A DNA stretch of 64,000 nucleotides from Pedobacter sp. KBS0701 (GTDB lineage Bacteria; Bacteroidota; Bacteroidia; Sphingobacteriales; Sphingobacteriaceae): assembly GCF_005938645.2 (NCBI RefSeq), contig NZ_CP042171.1:5518001-5582000 (forward strand). The letters are read 5' to 3'. Each line of letters starts with the position of its first letter. Position 1 is the stretch's first letter. The position numbers were made by a program, and so were the translations under genes. The notes under the pieces are model-generated. The model was not told where the DNA came from, made no database searches, and saw only the letters and a program-made list of their open reading frames with translations. Below, in pieces: positions 23,329 through 32,769 of the stretch.

Positions 23329-26300
23329 CTATCTGATTAAATATATTACACCTGTTTTTTTCGGAGGAGATGAATCGTAGGTCATCCCTTTCCAGTCGCT
23401 TCCGTTAATAAATTTGATATCTACTTTCCAGTAATAAACACCCTGTGGCTGATCCTGGCCTTTATAAGTGCCATCCCAACCTTCTGAAGGTGCGCCATCA
23501 TCTAATTTTGTTGTTTCCCAAATTAACTGCCCCCATTTGTTAAAAACAGACATGTTCCATTCTTTTATGCCCCGACCTTTTGCTTTAAAGGTTTTAATTT
23601 CATTTTTTGCGCTTGCTGGCATAAAAGAGTTCGGTATGTTTAAGTTGCCTGGTACACTGATAATTCTCACTGATTGGAAGGTAGTAGCTAAACAGCCTGT
23701 CTTATTTAACACTTTTAAGGTTACGGTGTAAGTACCTTCGTTGGCGTAAGTATGGTTAGGGTTTTGTAGGGTTGATTTAGCACCATCGCCAAAAGACCAT
23801 TCCCAGCTAACCGCATCTGTACTGATATCTTTGAAGCCAAACGTATAGTTTGGGACAGCTGTTTCGTTACCTGGTGTAACCGTGAATGTTGCCACAGGTG
23901 GGGCAGAAATATGGATAAAATCGGTTATTGTGATAGTATTGGTACAGCCTTCTGCATTGCTGGCGGTGAGTGTAACGGAATAATTTATACCTGAACCAGT
24001 GTAAGTATGTTGTGGTTCAAATTCATTTGAAATTGGAGAACCATCCCCAAAGTCCCAACGATAGCTGATCGCACCTGTACTTGTATTTTTAAATTGGACG
24101 GCAAGTTTGGTACAGTCAGTTGTTTTATCGGCAGTGAAACTTGCTGTTGGCTGAGCAAGTATGGTTACGGTTTCTGTAGTGAAATTCTTCGAACAATCGT
24201 TTTCTGCATCCAACCTGATCGTATATTTTCCGGCTTTGGTAAAAGTGTAAGGGAAAACACCTGTTGTATTTGATGGAAGTTTGGTTATGTCGCCAGTATC
24301 TTCATTGGTAAAGGTATAAACGAAACGGCTTGCTCCACTGGTATTGTTCACAAAATTTACTGTGAAAGGCGCGCAGCCTTTTTTCTCGGTTCCATTTACC
24401 ACTAATTCTGGTATAATATTATTAGGTGAAACTACAATGGTGTTAGTAGATGAGTTTGTTCCACAGGTATTTTTAGCAGTCATTGTGACGATAAAATTCT
24501 TAACGAAAAGCGTGCTAAACGTATGGCTTACTGTTCTTCTATCAGGATAGGTTTCTGATGGTGTACCATCACCAAAATCGTAAGTATAGGTTGTTCCTGC
24601 GCTTTCTGGAGAGGTATTGCTAAAATTTACCAGCAAATCAGCACATCCTGTTGTTTTATCGGGCGAAAATATAGCAACAGGTTTGGCATGCACAATAACT
24701 GTTGCAGTTGTTATAACGGGCGAACCACAGGGTACGGTCGTTGTTAGTGTGATGTTATAAGTTTTGTCTTTCCCGGTTGGATCTGCCTGAAAAGTTATTG
24801 CTGCGGGCTGTGCCAGGTTAGAAAATTGTCCATTGCCGAAATCCCAGGCGTAGGTTGCACCATTGAGCGGATTGGTCGTATTGGTAAAGGTAACATTAAG
24901 CGGTCCGCAGCCTTCGTTAATACTTGTTGTAAAAGAGGGAGTAATTACAGGAAGCGCGCTAAATACTTCACTTTTTTCATCCGTGTTACAACCCAGACTA
25001 CTGGTGACAACAAGTTTTATAGTTACGCTTTCATTGCCATTCATGATGGTGTAACCTGGAAATGTTGACCCTACTCCGATTTGTACATTATTGGCAAACC
25101 AGGTGTAAATACTGTTCCTGTCGGGATATAAAGTTGCAGCAATATTGCCTGCATCTAGAATAAAAGGTGCACAGCCAACATTTTTATTATAAGTAATTTC
25201 TGCTTTAGCATGTGGATTAACCGTTATTTTAATCTGGTTGCTTAAATTGCTACTACATGGGCCACTGGTTACTGATCGCCGGTAATAAATACTTGCACTT
25301 GGTGTTGGCGGTGTAAAGCTTATACTGTTTGCGCCCAATACATCGCTCCAGGCGGTTCCATTTAAGCTAGATTGCCATTGATACACATAAGTTCCGTTGC
25401 CACCACTTGGCACATTACCTGTTAAAGCTGCCGCAGCTGTGCCGATACAGATATTTTGATTGGCAGAAATGGTATTGTTGGTTAGCCCTGGTAAAACAGT
25501 AACCTGTAATGAATTACTGATGGAAGTGCAGACAGTACTGTTCACCAACCTTCTAAAATAGGTAGAAACTGAAGCTGTTAAGGTTAAATCTTTATTAATG
25601 GCTGAAGGGATGTTGGCCCATGTATTGCCATCGGCACTGCTTTGCCATTGGTAGTCAAATGTTCCTGCTCCTCCAGTTGGTGTATCGCCGGTAATCGTGA
25701 TGGTTTGCCCTTCACATGCCGGAGTAGCAGATGCGGAAATATTATTGGTAACTGGCAGATAATAAGTAATGGTTACGTCATCGGTAGAGGGTGGGCAACC
25801 ACCGAAACCGGTAATGGTCCATCTAAAAGTATAAGTTTGGCCGGGTACGAGGCCAGTAACGGTGGTGTTGCTAAGCGTAGGATTGGTTATGGTAATACCG
25901 GATTGTCCTGATGTTAAGGTCCATGTACCACTGTTAGGCGAAGCATCGTTGCCGGATAAGGTGATGCCGTTACCACTGCACAGGCTTTGATCTGAGCCTG
26001 CATTTGCCAAAACGGTACCCGGATTTACAGTGATGGTAGTTATTGTTGATGTGGCTTCTGCACAACTACCGCTTTGTACTACCGCACGGTATTGTGTAGT
26101 GACGGTGAGATTAGAAAACACATAAGGATTTACTGTAGAGGTAATGGTCGCCCAGTTTGCCCCGTTATCGATAGATCTTTCCCAACGGATAATATTTCCA
26201 ACCAGCCCTGTTAGATTGATGTTTCCGCCATTTGCACCCGCACATACATTCGCATCGCCAGTTGTGGTACCCCCGACACTGAGCGGGTTAACTGTGATTT

Positions 26301-29280
26301 GAATATCATCGCTCGATGTTGAGCAACTGGCATCGCTTATGGTCCATCTTAAGGTATAGGTATTTCCAGCCTGTAGCCCAGAGATATTGGTATTGCTCTG
26401 TGTATCATCTGCGAATGTTACGGTTGCAGGCGCAGAAACGATAGTCCATTTACCTGTACCCACTACCGGACTGTTTCCTTTTAATGTATAAGATGTGGCA
26501 TTGCAGACCGCCTCATCCGGACCAGCGTTTGGCAATGTTGCATTTGGTAGAACCGTAATCGTAATGGTAGCCGGTGTACCCGGACAGCCGTTTGTAGATA
26601 TTGGAGTGATGGTATAAGTTACTGTACCTGATGTGGTACCCGAATTGGTTAAAATATCATTAATCTGGGTTTCTGCCGATGCTACCGCTCTATTGCTGTT
26701 ACCAGTTATTGCCCCTGTTACCGCACTGGTATAGGTATAATTTATGTCAGTTAGATTTGCTGATAAGGTGATGGCTGATGAGGTGGCATTACAAATTGTT
26801 GAATTTGAGGTCGTTACTGTTGCAATGGGATTCGGCTTAACCACAACAAGTAATAAGAAAGGTGTTCCATCGCAACCCTCTGAATGAGGCGTAATGGTAT
26901 AGGTAACATTTGCATCTGCATTGAGATCGTTATTGGTGAGTATGTCGTTAATATCCCCGGTTCCGGTTGTTGTGTAACCAGCTGCAGATGTTGTTCCTGT
27001 AGCCGTCCAGGTATAGGTAACGCCTGCTGCCGCAGAAGTTGGTGTATAGGCTACATTATTACCTGTGCAAATGGTTTTAGTTGCTGCACTTGTTAAACTG
27101 ATATCGGGTTTTATTTTTAAAATAATATCGTCATCTATCTGGTTACATGGTGCGGCAAGTGAGGTAGTTACCCTTAAGGTTAAAGTAACCGTACCTGCAG
27201 CTTTTTCAGCTGCTGTTGGGGTGTAGGTTGCATTTAAATCATTTCTGCTAGGGTTAAATTCTCCCTCGCCCCCAATCCAGCTTTGCGTGGTAGTGGCTCC
27301 GGTTACCGTTCCGCTTAAAGTAAAGCTTGGGTCATTGAAGCAGATGCTTTGGTCAGGACCTGCCTTAATTACAGGGGAAGTGCTGAAGGTTAGGATTTGG
27401 GTATCTTCGGCTGTGCCGCAATTGTTTTTATGGATGACCTTTACTGTATAAGTATCGTAGTTATCGAATTTTATTGATGGGTATTTAGAGTTCGTTGTTG
27501 TACCTCCTTCAAAACTATAGGTACCTGCTCCCGATGGAGTAACCGTCCAGGTATAAGTGTCTGGTAAATCTTTTGTTGTGCCTGTAATTAACGTTTGGGT
27601 TGGTCCTGTTGTGGTATTGTTAAAATCGTAAGTAGCAAGATTACACAGCGTGATATCGGGCGAAAGTGTAGCTTTCGGGCTTTCATTTACCACAACAGTT
27701 TGTGGCAGGCTAATAACCGGACCACATGATGGCGTAGAAATGCTTAATGTAATGGTATAAGTCCCAGGAGTTATAAAGCTGAATACGGGTTCCTTGCTTG
27801 TTGCATTTGTGCCTTCTGTAAAATCAACAGCAGGAGAAACCGACCAGGAATAACTGTTAGCTACATCGCATATATTATCTAAAACTGAGAGATCAGAAGC
27901 TTTGAGGGTTGTTCCGGCACAAATGGTTGTTGATGGTAAATTAAAATCAGGTTTAGGAGGGTTCTGGATACAGATGGAGTATATTACGTTTTCAGCCGGA
28001 CAAGGGCCCAGGCTTTTAGATTCTAGTTTTACTTCATGATTTCCATGAGTTAAAAACTTATGCACAAAAATATAAGATTTAGGTTGGTTTGCCTTAATGA
28101 GGACTCCATCAACGTACCAGTTAAAGGTCACATTGTTAGGGGTACATTCCGCAGTATTGGTTTCTGGATTTTCTCCTAATGTTGATGTATTTACAAAAGG
28201 AATATCAGCATTGGTACAGCCAATGGGAGTAAAGCTAAAATCATTTTTAGGTTTTTCAACGACTTTGGCGGACGAGGAGACCGGAGTTCCGATTTTGCCG
28301 CAAAAATTATTTAGTACATTAATGGAAACATCAAAAGCATTGTAAATGGTTCCTGCACTTGATGTGGAAACACTCCCGCAAGACGATCTCGAGTAAGTGT
28401 GTTTAATTTGTCCGTTATTTCTAATAATCTCACAAAGGGTGTAGGTACTTGCAGTCTGGTCTCCCCATGTTATGGAATAAATATCTCCGGGAAAATTATT
28501 TTGAATACCAGAAACTGAAGTTACATCAACATTAAATGTAAAGTCTGCAGATGGCAGACATAACACTGGATTTCCGGTGCTGGCAAAAGCGGTTACTGCT
28601 TTGTTATTAATCAGCAGATAGGCTTTAGTGGCTAAACTTCCATCAGGCATTTTTGCCTTTGCTATGATGGTATAGTGCACTTGTTTGGCAATAAAAGTTT
28701 GAAGTGGATTGGTGAAATTCAATGTTTGAGGAGTCCCCTGGTTAATTTCGTCAGTTATTTCTGCAGTTACTTCACTGCCAGCTGTAGATTCATTTTCAAG
28801 AACGAATGAATTGTCTGGCCGGCTGCTACAGGTGCCAAAGGTTTCGTTGTTCGCTGCATTTAGCAATGTTGAGGTTAACTTTGCCTCAACCGCTGTTCCT
28901 GCTTTTACTTCAAAAGCCGATGAGGGTGCGCTTACAGATACGGGACTGGTGGATTTTACCCTGATCCTATAGCCTGTGCCGGAAGCAAGTACCGCTGGAA
29001 GTTTGCCGTTTATGTACGTGCTGTAAAATCCGGTATAACTTCCGATAAGGGTTTCGGTACTGAAATCTCCATTTTGATCTGATAAGTAGAGTTGAAATTG
29101 ATTATCCTGCAATATACAACTAGCAGGTATAGCGAAAGGAACAGCAATGGTACTGCCCGGAGTATATGGTCCTGAATCTACCGTGCCAACCGTTACCTGC
29201 GCTAAAACGTTTGACGTGAGCAAGAATGACCCAAAAAATAGAACAAAAGAAAACCATTTCCTTTTACAACGAATCTTCAT
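23329..29280 (-). CDS. giant PKD/Ig-like surface protein with type IX B-type sorting domain
   Basis: The 1983-residue protein has a signal peptide (1-28, ending V-L-A-Q). The first two thirds hold many Ig-like and Bacteroidetes-type cysteine-containing modules, including paired copies starting N-A-G-P-D-E-A-V-C and N-A-G-S-D-Q-S-L-C. From about 1380 come five PKD-type repeats with W-D-F-G-N-G, Y-D-F-G-D-G-T, W-D-F-G-D-G-S and W-S-F-G-D-G. The last 100 residues form the gliding-motility-associated sorting domain: N-S-F-M-P, F-N-K-W-G-Q-L-I-W-E, G-W-D-G-T-Y-K-G, ending T-G-V-I-Y-L-I-R. It is exported by type IX secretion and shown on the surface, probably for adhesion or gliding, with help from the adjacent PorP/SprF protein. 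No enzyme domain was seen. Confidence 0.88.
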   Translation of the reverse strand: MKIRCKRKWFSFVLFFGSFLLTSNVLAQVTVGTVDSGPYTPGSTIAVPFAIPASCILQDNQFQLYLSDQNGDFSTETLIGSYTGFYSTYINGKLPAVLASGTGYRIRVKSTSPVSVSAPSSAFEVKAGTAVEAKLTSTLLNAANNETFGTCSSRPDNSFVLENESTAGSEVTAEITDEINQGTPQTLNFTNPLQTFIAKQVHYTIIAKAKMPDGSLATKAYLLINNKAVTAFASTGNPVLCLPSADFTFNVDVTSVSGIQNNFPGDIYSITWGDQTASTYTLCEIIRNNGQIKHTYSRSSCGSVSTSSAGTIYNAFDVSINVLNNFCGKIGTPVSSSAKVVEKPKNDFSFTPIGCTNADIPFVNTSTLGENPETNTAECTPNNVTFNWYVDGVLIKANQPKSYIFVHKFLTHGNHEVKLESKSLGPCPAENVIYSICIQNPPKPDFNLPSTTICAGTTLKASDLSVLDNICDVANSYSWSVSPAVDFTEGTNATSKEPVFSFITPGTYTITLSISTPSCGPVISLPQTVVVNESPKATLSPDITLCNLATYDFNNTTTGPTQTLITGTTKDLPDTYTWTVTPSGAGTYSFEGGTTTNSKYPSIKFDNYDTYTVKVIHKNNCGTAEDTQILTFSTSPVIKAGPDQSICFNDPSFTLSGTVTGATTTQSWIGGEGEFNPSRNDLNATYTPTAAEKAAGTVTLTLRVTTSLAAPCNQIDDDIILKIKPDISLTSAATKTICTGNNVAYTPTSAAAGVTYTWTATGTTSAAGYTTTGTGDINDILTNNDLNADANVTYTITPHSEGCDGTPFLLLVVVKPNPIATVTTSNSTICNATSSAITLSANLTDINYTYTSAVTGAITGNSNRAVASAETQINDILTNSGTTSGTVTYTITPISTNGCPGTPATITITVLPNATLPNAGPDEAVCNATSYTLKGNSPVVGTGKWTIVSAPATVTFADDTQSNTNISGLQAGNTYTLRWTISDASCSTSSDDIQITVNPLSVGGTTTGDANVCAGANGGNINLTGLVGNIIRWERSIDNGANWATITSTVNPYVFSNLTVTTQYRAVVQSGSCAEATSTITTITVNPGTVLANAGSDQSLCSGNGITLSGNDASPNSGTWTLTSGQSGITITNPTLSNTTVTGLVPGQTYTFRWTITGFGGCPPSTDDVTITYYLPVTNNISASATPACEGQTITITGDTPTGGAGTFDYQWQSSADGNTWANIPSAINKDLTLTASVSTYFRRLVNSTVCTSISNSLQVTVLPGLTNNTISANQNICIGTAAAALTGNVPSGGNGTYVYQWQSSLNGTAWSDVLGANSISFTPPTPSASIYYRRSVTSGPCSSNLSNQIKITVNPHAKAEITYNKNVGCAPFILDAGNIAATLYPDRNSIYTWFANNVQIGVGSTFPGYTIMNGNESVTIKLVVTSSLGCNTDEKSEVFSALPVITPSFTTSINEGCGPLNVTFTNTTNPLNGATYAWDFGNGQFSNLAQPAAITFQADPTGKDKTYNITLTTTVPCGSPVITTATVIVHAKPVAIFSPDKTTGCADLLVNFSNTSPESAGTTYTYDFGDGTPSETYPDRRTVSHTFSTLFVKNFIVTMTAKNTCGTNSSTNTIVVSPNNIIPELVVNGTEKKGCAPFTVNFVNNTSGASRFVYTFTNEDTGDITKLPSNTTGVFPYTFTKAGKYTIRLDAENDCSKNFTTETVTILAQPTASFTADKTTDCTKLAVQFKNTSTGAISYRWDFGDGSPISNEFEPQHTYTGSGINYSVTLTASNAEGCTNTITITDFIHISAPPVATFTVTPGNETAVPNYTFGFKDISTDAVSWEWSFGDGAKSTLQNPNHTYANEGTYTVTLKVLNKTGCLATTFQSVRIISVPGNLNIPNSFMPASAKNEIKTFKAKGRGIKEWNMSVFNKWGQLIWETTKLDDGAPSEGWDGTYKGQDQPQGVYYWKVDIKFINGSDWKGMTYDSSPPKKTGVIYLIR

Positions 29281-29507
29281 AAACAGCTAACACTAGGGAT
29301 TGATTTTATTGCGTTCCGGAGACCTTGTCAGTTTAACTTGGTTTAATCCAATATCATAAATGAGTACCAGACCTGAGACACATCAATAAATAATTAGGTG
29401 TAAATAACGTCAAATTTTATTTACAGGAACAAAATTTTACACCAAAACTAACTAAATTTGTAGGTTACAAAGCCCTTAAAGCGTCTTTTTGGATGCAAAT
29501 TGGGCAT

Positions 29508-29540
29508 AAAAAAACCCTCAAGGTATTAAACCTTGAGGGA
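29508..29540 (-). terminator. terminator of the groES-groEL operon
   Basis: On the minus strand CCCTCAAGG pairs with CCTTGAGGG (29531-29539 and 29515-29523) and is followed by T7. The 227 bases between it and the start of the PKD gene contain nothing recognised beyond that gene's leader. Confidence 0.92.
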
Positions 29541-29575
29541 ATATTTTACACGAAATGCTTTCGTGATGGGATATT

Positions 29576-31210
29576 TTACATCATGCCGCCCATTCCGCCG
29601 CCGCCCATTGGAGGCATCGGAGCACCACCTTCTTCAGGTTCGTCTGCTAAAACAACTTCTGTAGTTAATAACATAGCTGCAATAGATGCTGCGTTTTCTA
29701 AAGCTACACGGCTCACTTTAGTTGGGTCGATAACACCTGCACCAATTAAGTTTTCGTAAACATCAGTACGTGCATTATAACCGAAATCGGCTGTACCTTC
29801 TTTAACTTTTTGAACTACGATAGACCCTTCAATACCTGCGTTTTCGCAAATTTGGCGTAATGGCTCTTCAATAGCGCGACGGATGATCTGAATACCAGTG
29901 TTTTCATCTTCATTAGCACCTTTTAAGTTTGCTAAAGCTTCAACAGCACGGATAAAAGCAACACCACCACCAGCAACAATACCTTCTTCTACAGCCGCAC
30001 GGGTTGCATGTAAAGCATCATCAACACGGTCTTTTTTCTCTTTCATTTCAACTTCACTAGCTGCACCTACATAAAGAACTGCAACACCGCCAGCCAATTT
30101 AGCCAAACGCTCTTGTAATTTTTCTTTATCGTAATCAGAAGTAGTCGTTTCGATCTGAGATTTAATTTGGCTAACACGAGATTTAATATCTTCTGAATTA
30201 CCAGCACCATTGATTACAGTTGTATTGTCTTTGTCAACAACAACTTTCTCAGCAGAACCTAAATAAGTTAAATCAGCATTCTCTAATTTATAACCTCTTT
30301 CTTCTGATACTACGATACCGCCAGTTAAGATAGCGATGTCTTCCAACATTGCTTTTCTTCTATCACCAAACCCTGGAGCTTTAACAGCAACAACTTTCAA
30401 TGAACCACGGATTTTATTAACTACTAAAGTAGCTAAAGCTTCGCCATCTAAATCTTCAGAAATGATTACCAATGGTTTACCAGTTTGAACAGTTTTTTCT
30501 AAAACCGGCAACAATTCTTTCATGTTGCTGATTTTTTTGTCGTAGATTAAAATGTATGGGCTGTCTAATTCAGCTTCCATTTTATCAGCGTTGGTCACAA
30601 AATATGGAGATAAATAACCTCTGTCAAACTGCATACCTTCAACTGTTTTAACTTCAGTTTCAGTACCTTTTGCTTCTTCAACAGTAATTACACCGTCTTT
30701 ACCAACTTTACCCATTGCCTCAGCAATTAGCGCACCGATTACTTCATCATTGTTAGCAGAGATAGATGCAACTTGTTTAATTTTATTGTTGTCTTCGCCA
30801 ACCGTTTGAGATTGTGCTTTTAAGTTTTCTACAACAGCAGCAACCGCTTTATCTATACCGCGTTTTAAATCCATTGGATTTGCACCGGCAGCAACGTTTT
30901 TAATACCTGTAGTGATAATCGCCTGAGCCAATACAGTAGCAGTAGTAGTACCATCACCAGCAATATCAGCTGTTTTTGAAGCTACTTCTTTAACCATCTG
31001 AGCACCCATGTTCTCAACAGCATCTTTTAATTCGATTTCTTTCGCTACGGTAACACCATCTTTAGTGATTGCCGGTGAACCGAATTTTTTATCGATAATT
31101 ACGTTACGGCCTTTTGGACCTAATGTTACTTTTACTGCATTTGCAAGAATATCAACACCTCTTTTCAGGGCGTCGCGTGCTTCTACGTTATATTTTACTT
31201 GTTTTGACAT
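29576..31210 (-). CDS. groL: chaperonin GroEL (Hsp60)
   Basis: The 544-residue protein is a full-length group I chaperonin. It shows V-T-L-G-P-K-G-R-N-V near residue 29, the ATP-binding G-D-G-T-T-T-A-T-V-L near 86, A-A-V-E-E-G-I-V-A-G-G-G near 404 and the Gly/Met-rich tail ending G-G-G-G-M-G-G-M-M. It forms the double-ring cavity that folds cytoplasmic proteins with the GroES lid. It lies 134 bases downstream of groES and ends before a strong terminator. Confidence 0.97.
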   Translation of the reverse strand: MSKQVKYNVEARDALKRGVDILANAVKVTLGPKGRNVIIDKKFGSPAITKDGVTVAKEIELKDAVENMGAQMVKEVASKTADIAGDGTTTATVLAQAIITTGIKNVAAGANPMDLKRGIDKAVAAVVENLKAQSQTVGEDNNKIKQVASISANNDEVIGALIAEAMGKVGKDGVITVEEAKGTETEVKTVEGMQFDRGYLSPYFVTNADKMEAELDSPYILIYDKKISNMKELLPVLEKTVQTGKPLVIISEDLDGEALATLVVNKIRGSLKVVAVKAPGFGDRRKAMLEDIAILTGGIVVSEERGYKLENADLTYLGSAEKVVVDKDNTTVINGAGNSEDIKSRVSQIKSQIETTTSDYDKEKLQERLAKLAGGVAVLYVGAASEVEMKEKKDRVDDALHATRAAVEEGIVAGGGVAFIRAVEALANLKGANEDENTGIQIIRRAIEEPLRQICENAGIEGSIVVQKVKEGTADFGYNARTDVYENLIGAGVIDPTKVSRVALENAASIAAMLLTTEVVLADEPEEGGAPMPPMGGGGMGGMM

Positions 31211-31344
31211 TTCTTTTTTGAATTTTGAATGATTGTATGATAGAATGATTGAATTTGTATTCTTTTCATTCTAACATTGTTATTTTATTTGTTGATTAAT
31301 GCTGAATTCACCTATTCGAAATTCAGACATTCGATCATTATTTA

Positions 31345-31635
31345 TTACCCAACAACAGCGTAAATATCAGTTTCGCGCATAATAAGGTAATCTTTACCTT
31401 CGTAAGGAAACTCAGTACCGCCGTATTTACCATAAATTACAACATCGCCAACTTTTACACTCGCTTTTTTACCTTCAGAATCTTCTTCAGAAACAGATAC
31501 AACAGTTCCTTTAGATGGTTTTTCTTTTGCAGTATCAGGGATATACAAACCTGATGCAGTTTTTTCTTCTGCCGCAGCCGGTTCAACGATTACTCTGTTC
31601 GAACTGCCAGCAATTGGTTTAAGGTTTAACGCCAT
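31345..31635 (-). CDS. groS: co-chaperonin GroES (Hsp10)
   Basis: The 96-residue protein begins M-A-L-N-L-K-P-I and holds the mobile-loop region (E-K-T-A-S-G-L-Y-I-P) and the late G-D-V-V-I-Y-G-K-Y-G-G-T-E. It caps the GroEL ring. An upstream ATG (31692) would add 19 Lys-rich residues not seen in GroES proteins, so 31635 is the start. First gene of the operon. No CIRCE element was seen upstream, so control is probably not through HrcA at this site. Confidence 0.95.
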   Translation of the reverse strand: MALNLKPIAGSSNRVIVEPAAAEEKTASGLYIPDTAKEKPSKGTVVSVSEEDSEGKKASVKVGDVVIYGKYGGTEFPYEGKDYLIMRETDIYAVVG

Positions 31636-31878
31636 AACTTTATTATTTTTTATTTTGATTTTAAGTTTTTTAACTATGCATACATTTAACACTTTTTATG
31701 CCAAGTGAGTTGGAGGGACAAATTTTCACCAAACTGTCAATCTTTTCACACAAATGGAGCATGTGAGTGTCAGCATGGCAGTAAGTTTTAATTTTTTTGC
31801 CAGACTTATTGTTGTCGTGGATGATGACCTTTAGCATCGACGGCTTCAATAGCTATAGGTTTAGGAAAGTTGTCAATG

Positions 31879-32643
31879 CTAAAGCGGCGCTTTTTCTGTC
31901 AAATATTTCCAGTATCTTTTGGGTATATGCTGCACATGCAATTTGGTATTTTTGCGGGCTACAATATTTGCACTTTTAAAATAATCTTTCCAAAGTGTTG
32001 CATATAAAGCTTCGCCTTCATCCATTAAAACCGGAGCAGGATTCTGCTTATTTACGCCATTGCTAAAACTGATGGTGATTTCTTCGACTGTATTTAGATT
32101 ATAATGCAAACCATATTTGCGTTTTAAATCATAAATCAACCATTGTTGATCAGCATATCGATTTTTAAAATGATTGGATATTAAGGGTAAAACATTAAAA
32201 TCAGGATCGATACTGGCATAAAATATTCCGTCGCCCGTTTTCTGGAAACGGATAAATGCTTCCATCCTGTGTTTTTCCCGCTCTACACTTTTGGCATATT
32301 TGGCTAATGCAATTACATGTTCGTTGCCATAATTATTTTCGGCACCTAACTGATTTTGAAAAATATAAAGCGTAAACTGAAACAGGTGGTGATAAGCTTC
32401 CGGAATTTCTGATAAATAACTGCAGTAATATTTGCGAAGCCAATCCTTTTTGAGTTTCTTTTCCAGTCCCGCCCAAACCCGGTCGGCTTTTTCTGCATCA
32501 GTAGTTATGGTAAAACTTTCTGCAAAAGCTTCAGGCTGGAAAATTTCGGTCGATTTTAACACAACTTTTCCCGGTTTACGTTCAAACCATTCAAAAACTG
32601 CTGTTAAAAGTCCTTGTAAGGAGCCATCGAAAATGTAGGTCAT
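31879..32643 (-). CDS. partner of DNA repair/modification radical SAM protein (TIGR03915 family)
   Basis: The 254-residue protein matches the TIGR03915 family, always found beside the radical SAM protein of the next entry. Visible features are the start T-Y-I-F-D-G-S-L-Q-G-L-L-T-A-V-F, the segment D-G-I-F-Y-A-S-I-D-P-D-F-N-V-L-P-L-I near the middle and the end H-I-P-K-R-Y-W-K-Y-L-T-E. The family is related to uracil-DNA glycosylase-like or repair proteins in annotation only; no biochemical function is established to my knowledge. A family-A repeat separates it from its partner. Confidence 0.8.
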   Translation of the reverse strand: MTYIFDGSLQGLLTAVFEWFERKPGKVVLKSTEIFQPEAFAESFTITTDAEKADRVWAGLEKKLKKDWLRKYYCSYLSEIPEAYHHLFQFTLYIFQNQLGAENNYGNEHVIALAKYAKSVEREKHRMEAFIRFQKTGDGIFYASIDPDFNVLPLISNHFKNRYADQQWLIYDLKRKYGLHYNLNTVEEITISFSNGVNKQNPAPVLMDEGEALYATLWKDYFKSANIVARKNTKLHVQHIPKRYWKYLTEKAPL

Positions 32644-32656
32644 TGGTAGTTTGTTA

Positions 32657-32762
32657 GATCGTCATCTCGACTGAAGCGAAGCGGAATGTAGAGACCTAAC
32701 TAGATAGATTTCTCGACTCCGTTGCACCCGATAGCTATCGGGTCCGCTCGAAATGACGATTA
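32657..32762. repeat. dispersed intergenic repeat, family A
   Basis: GATCGTCATCTCGACTGAAG at one end and CGCTCGAAATGACGAT at the other form the two arms of an inverted repeat, with the perfect palindrome ACCCGATAGCTATCGGGT in between. It sits inside the two-gene operon of the radical SAM pair. Confidence 0.75.
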
Positions 32763-32769
32763 CTGGTTT

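Noticed and set aside
31636..31800. Search for a CIRCE (HrcA) operator before groES
   Set aside because: No TTAGCACTC / GAGTGCTAA inverted repeat; only a weak GTCAGCATGGC imperfect repeat that I cannot assign.
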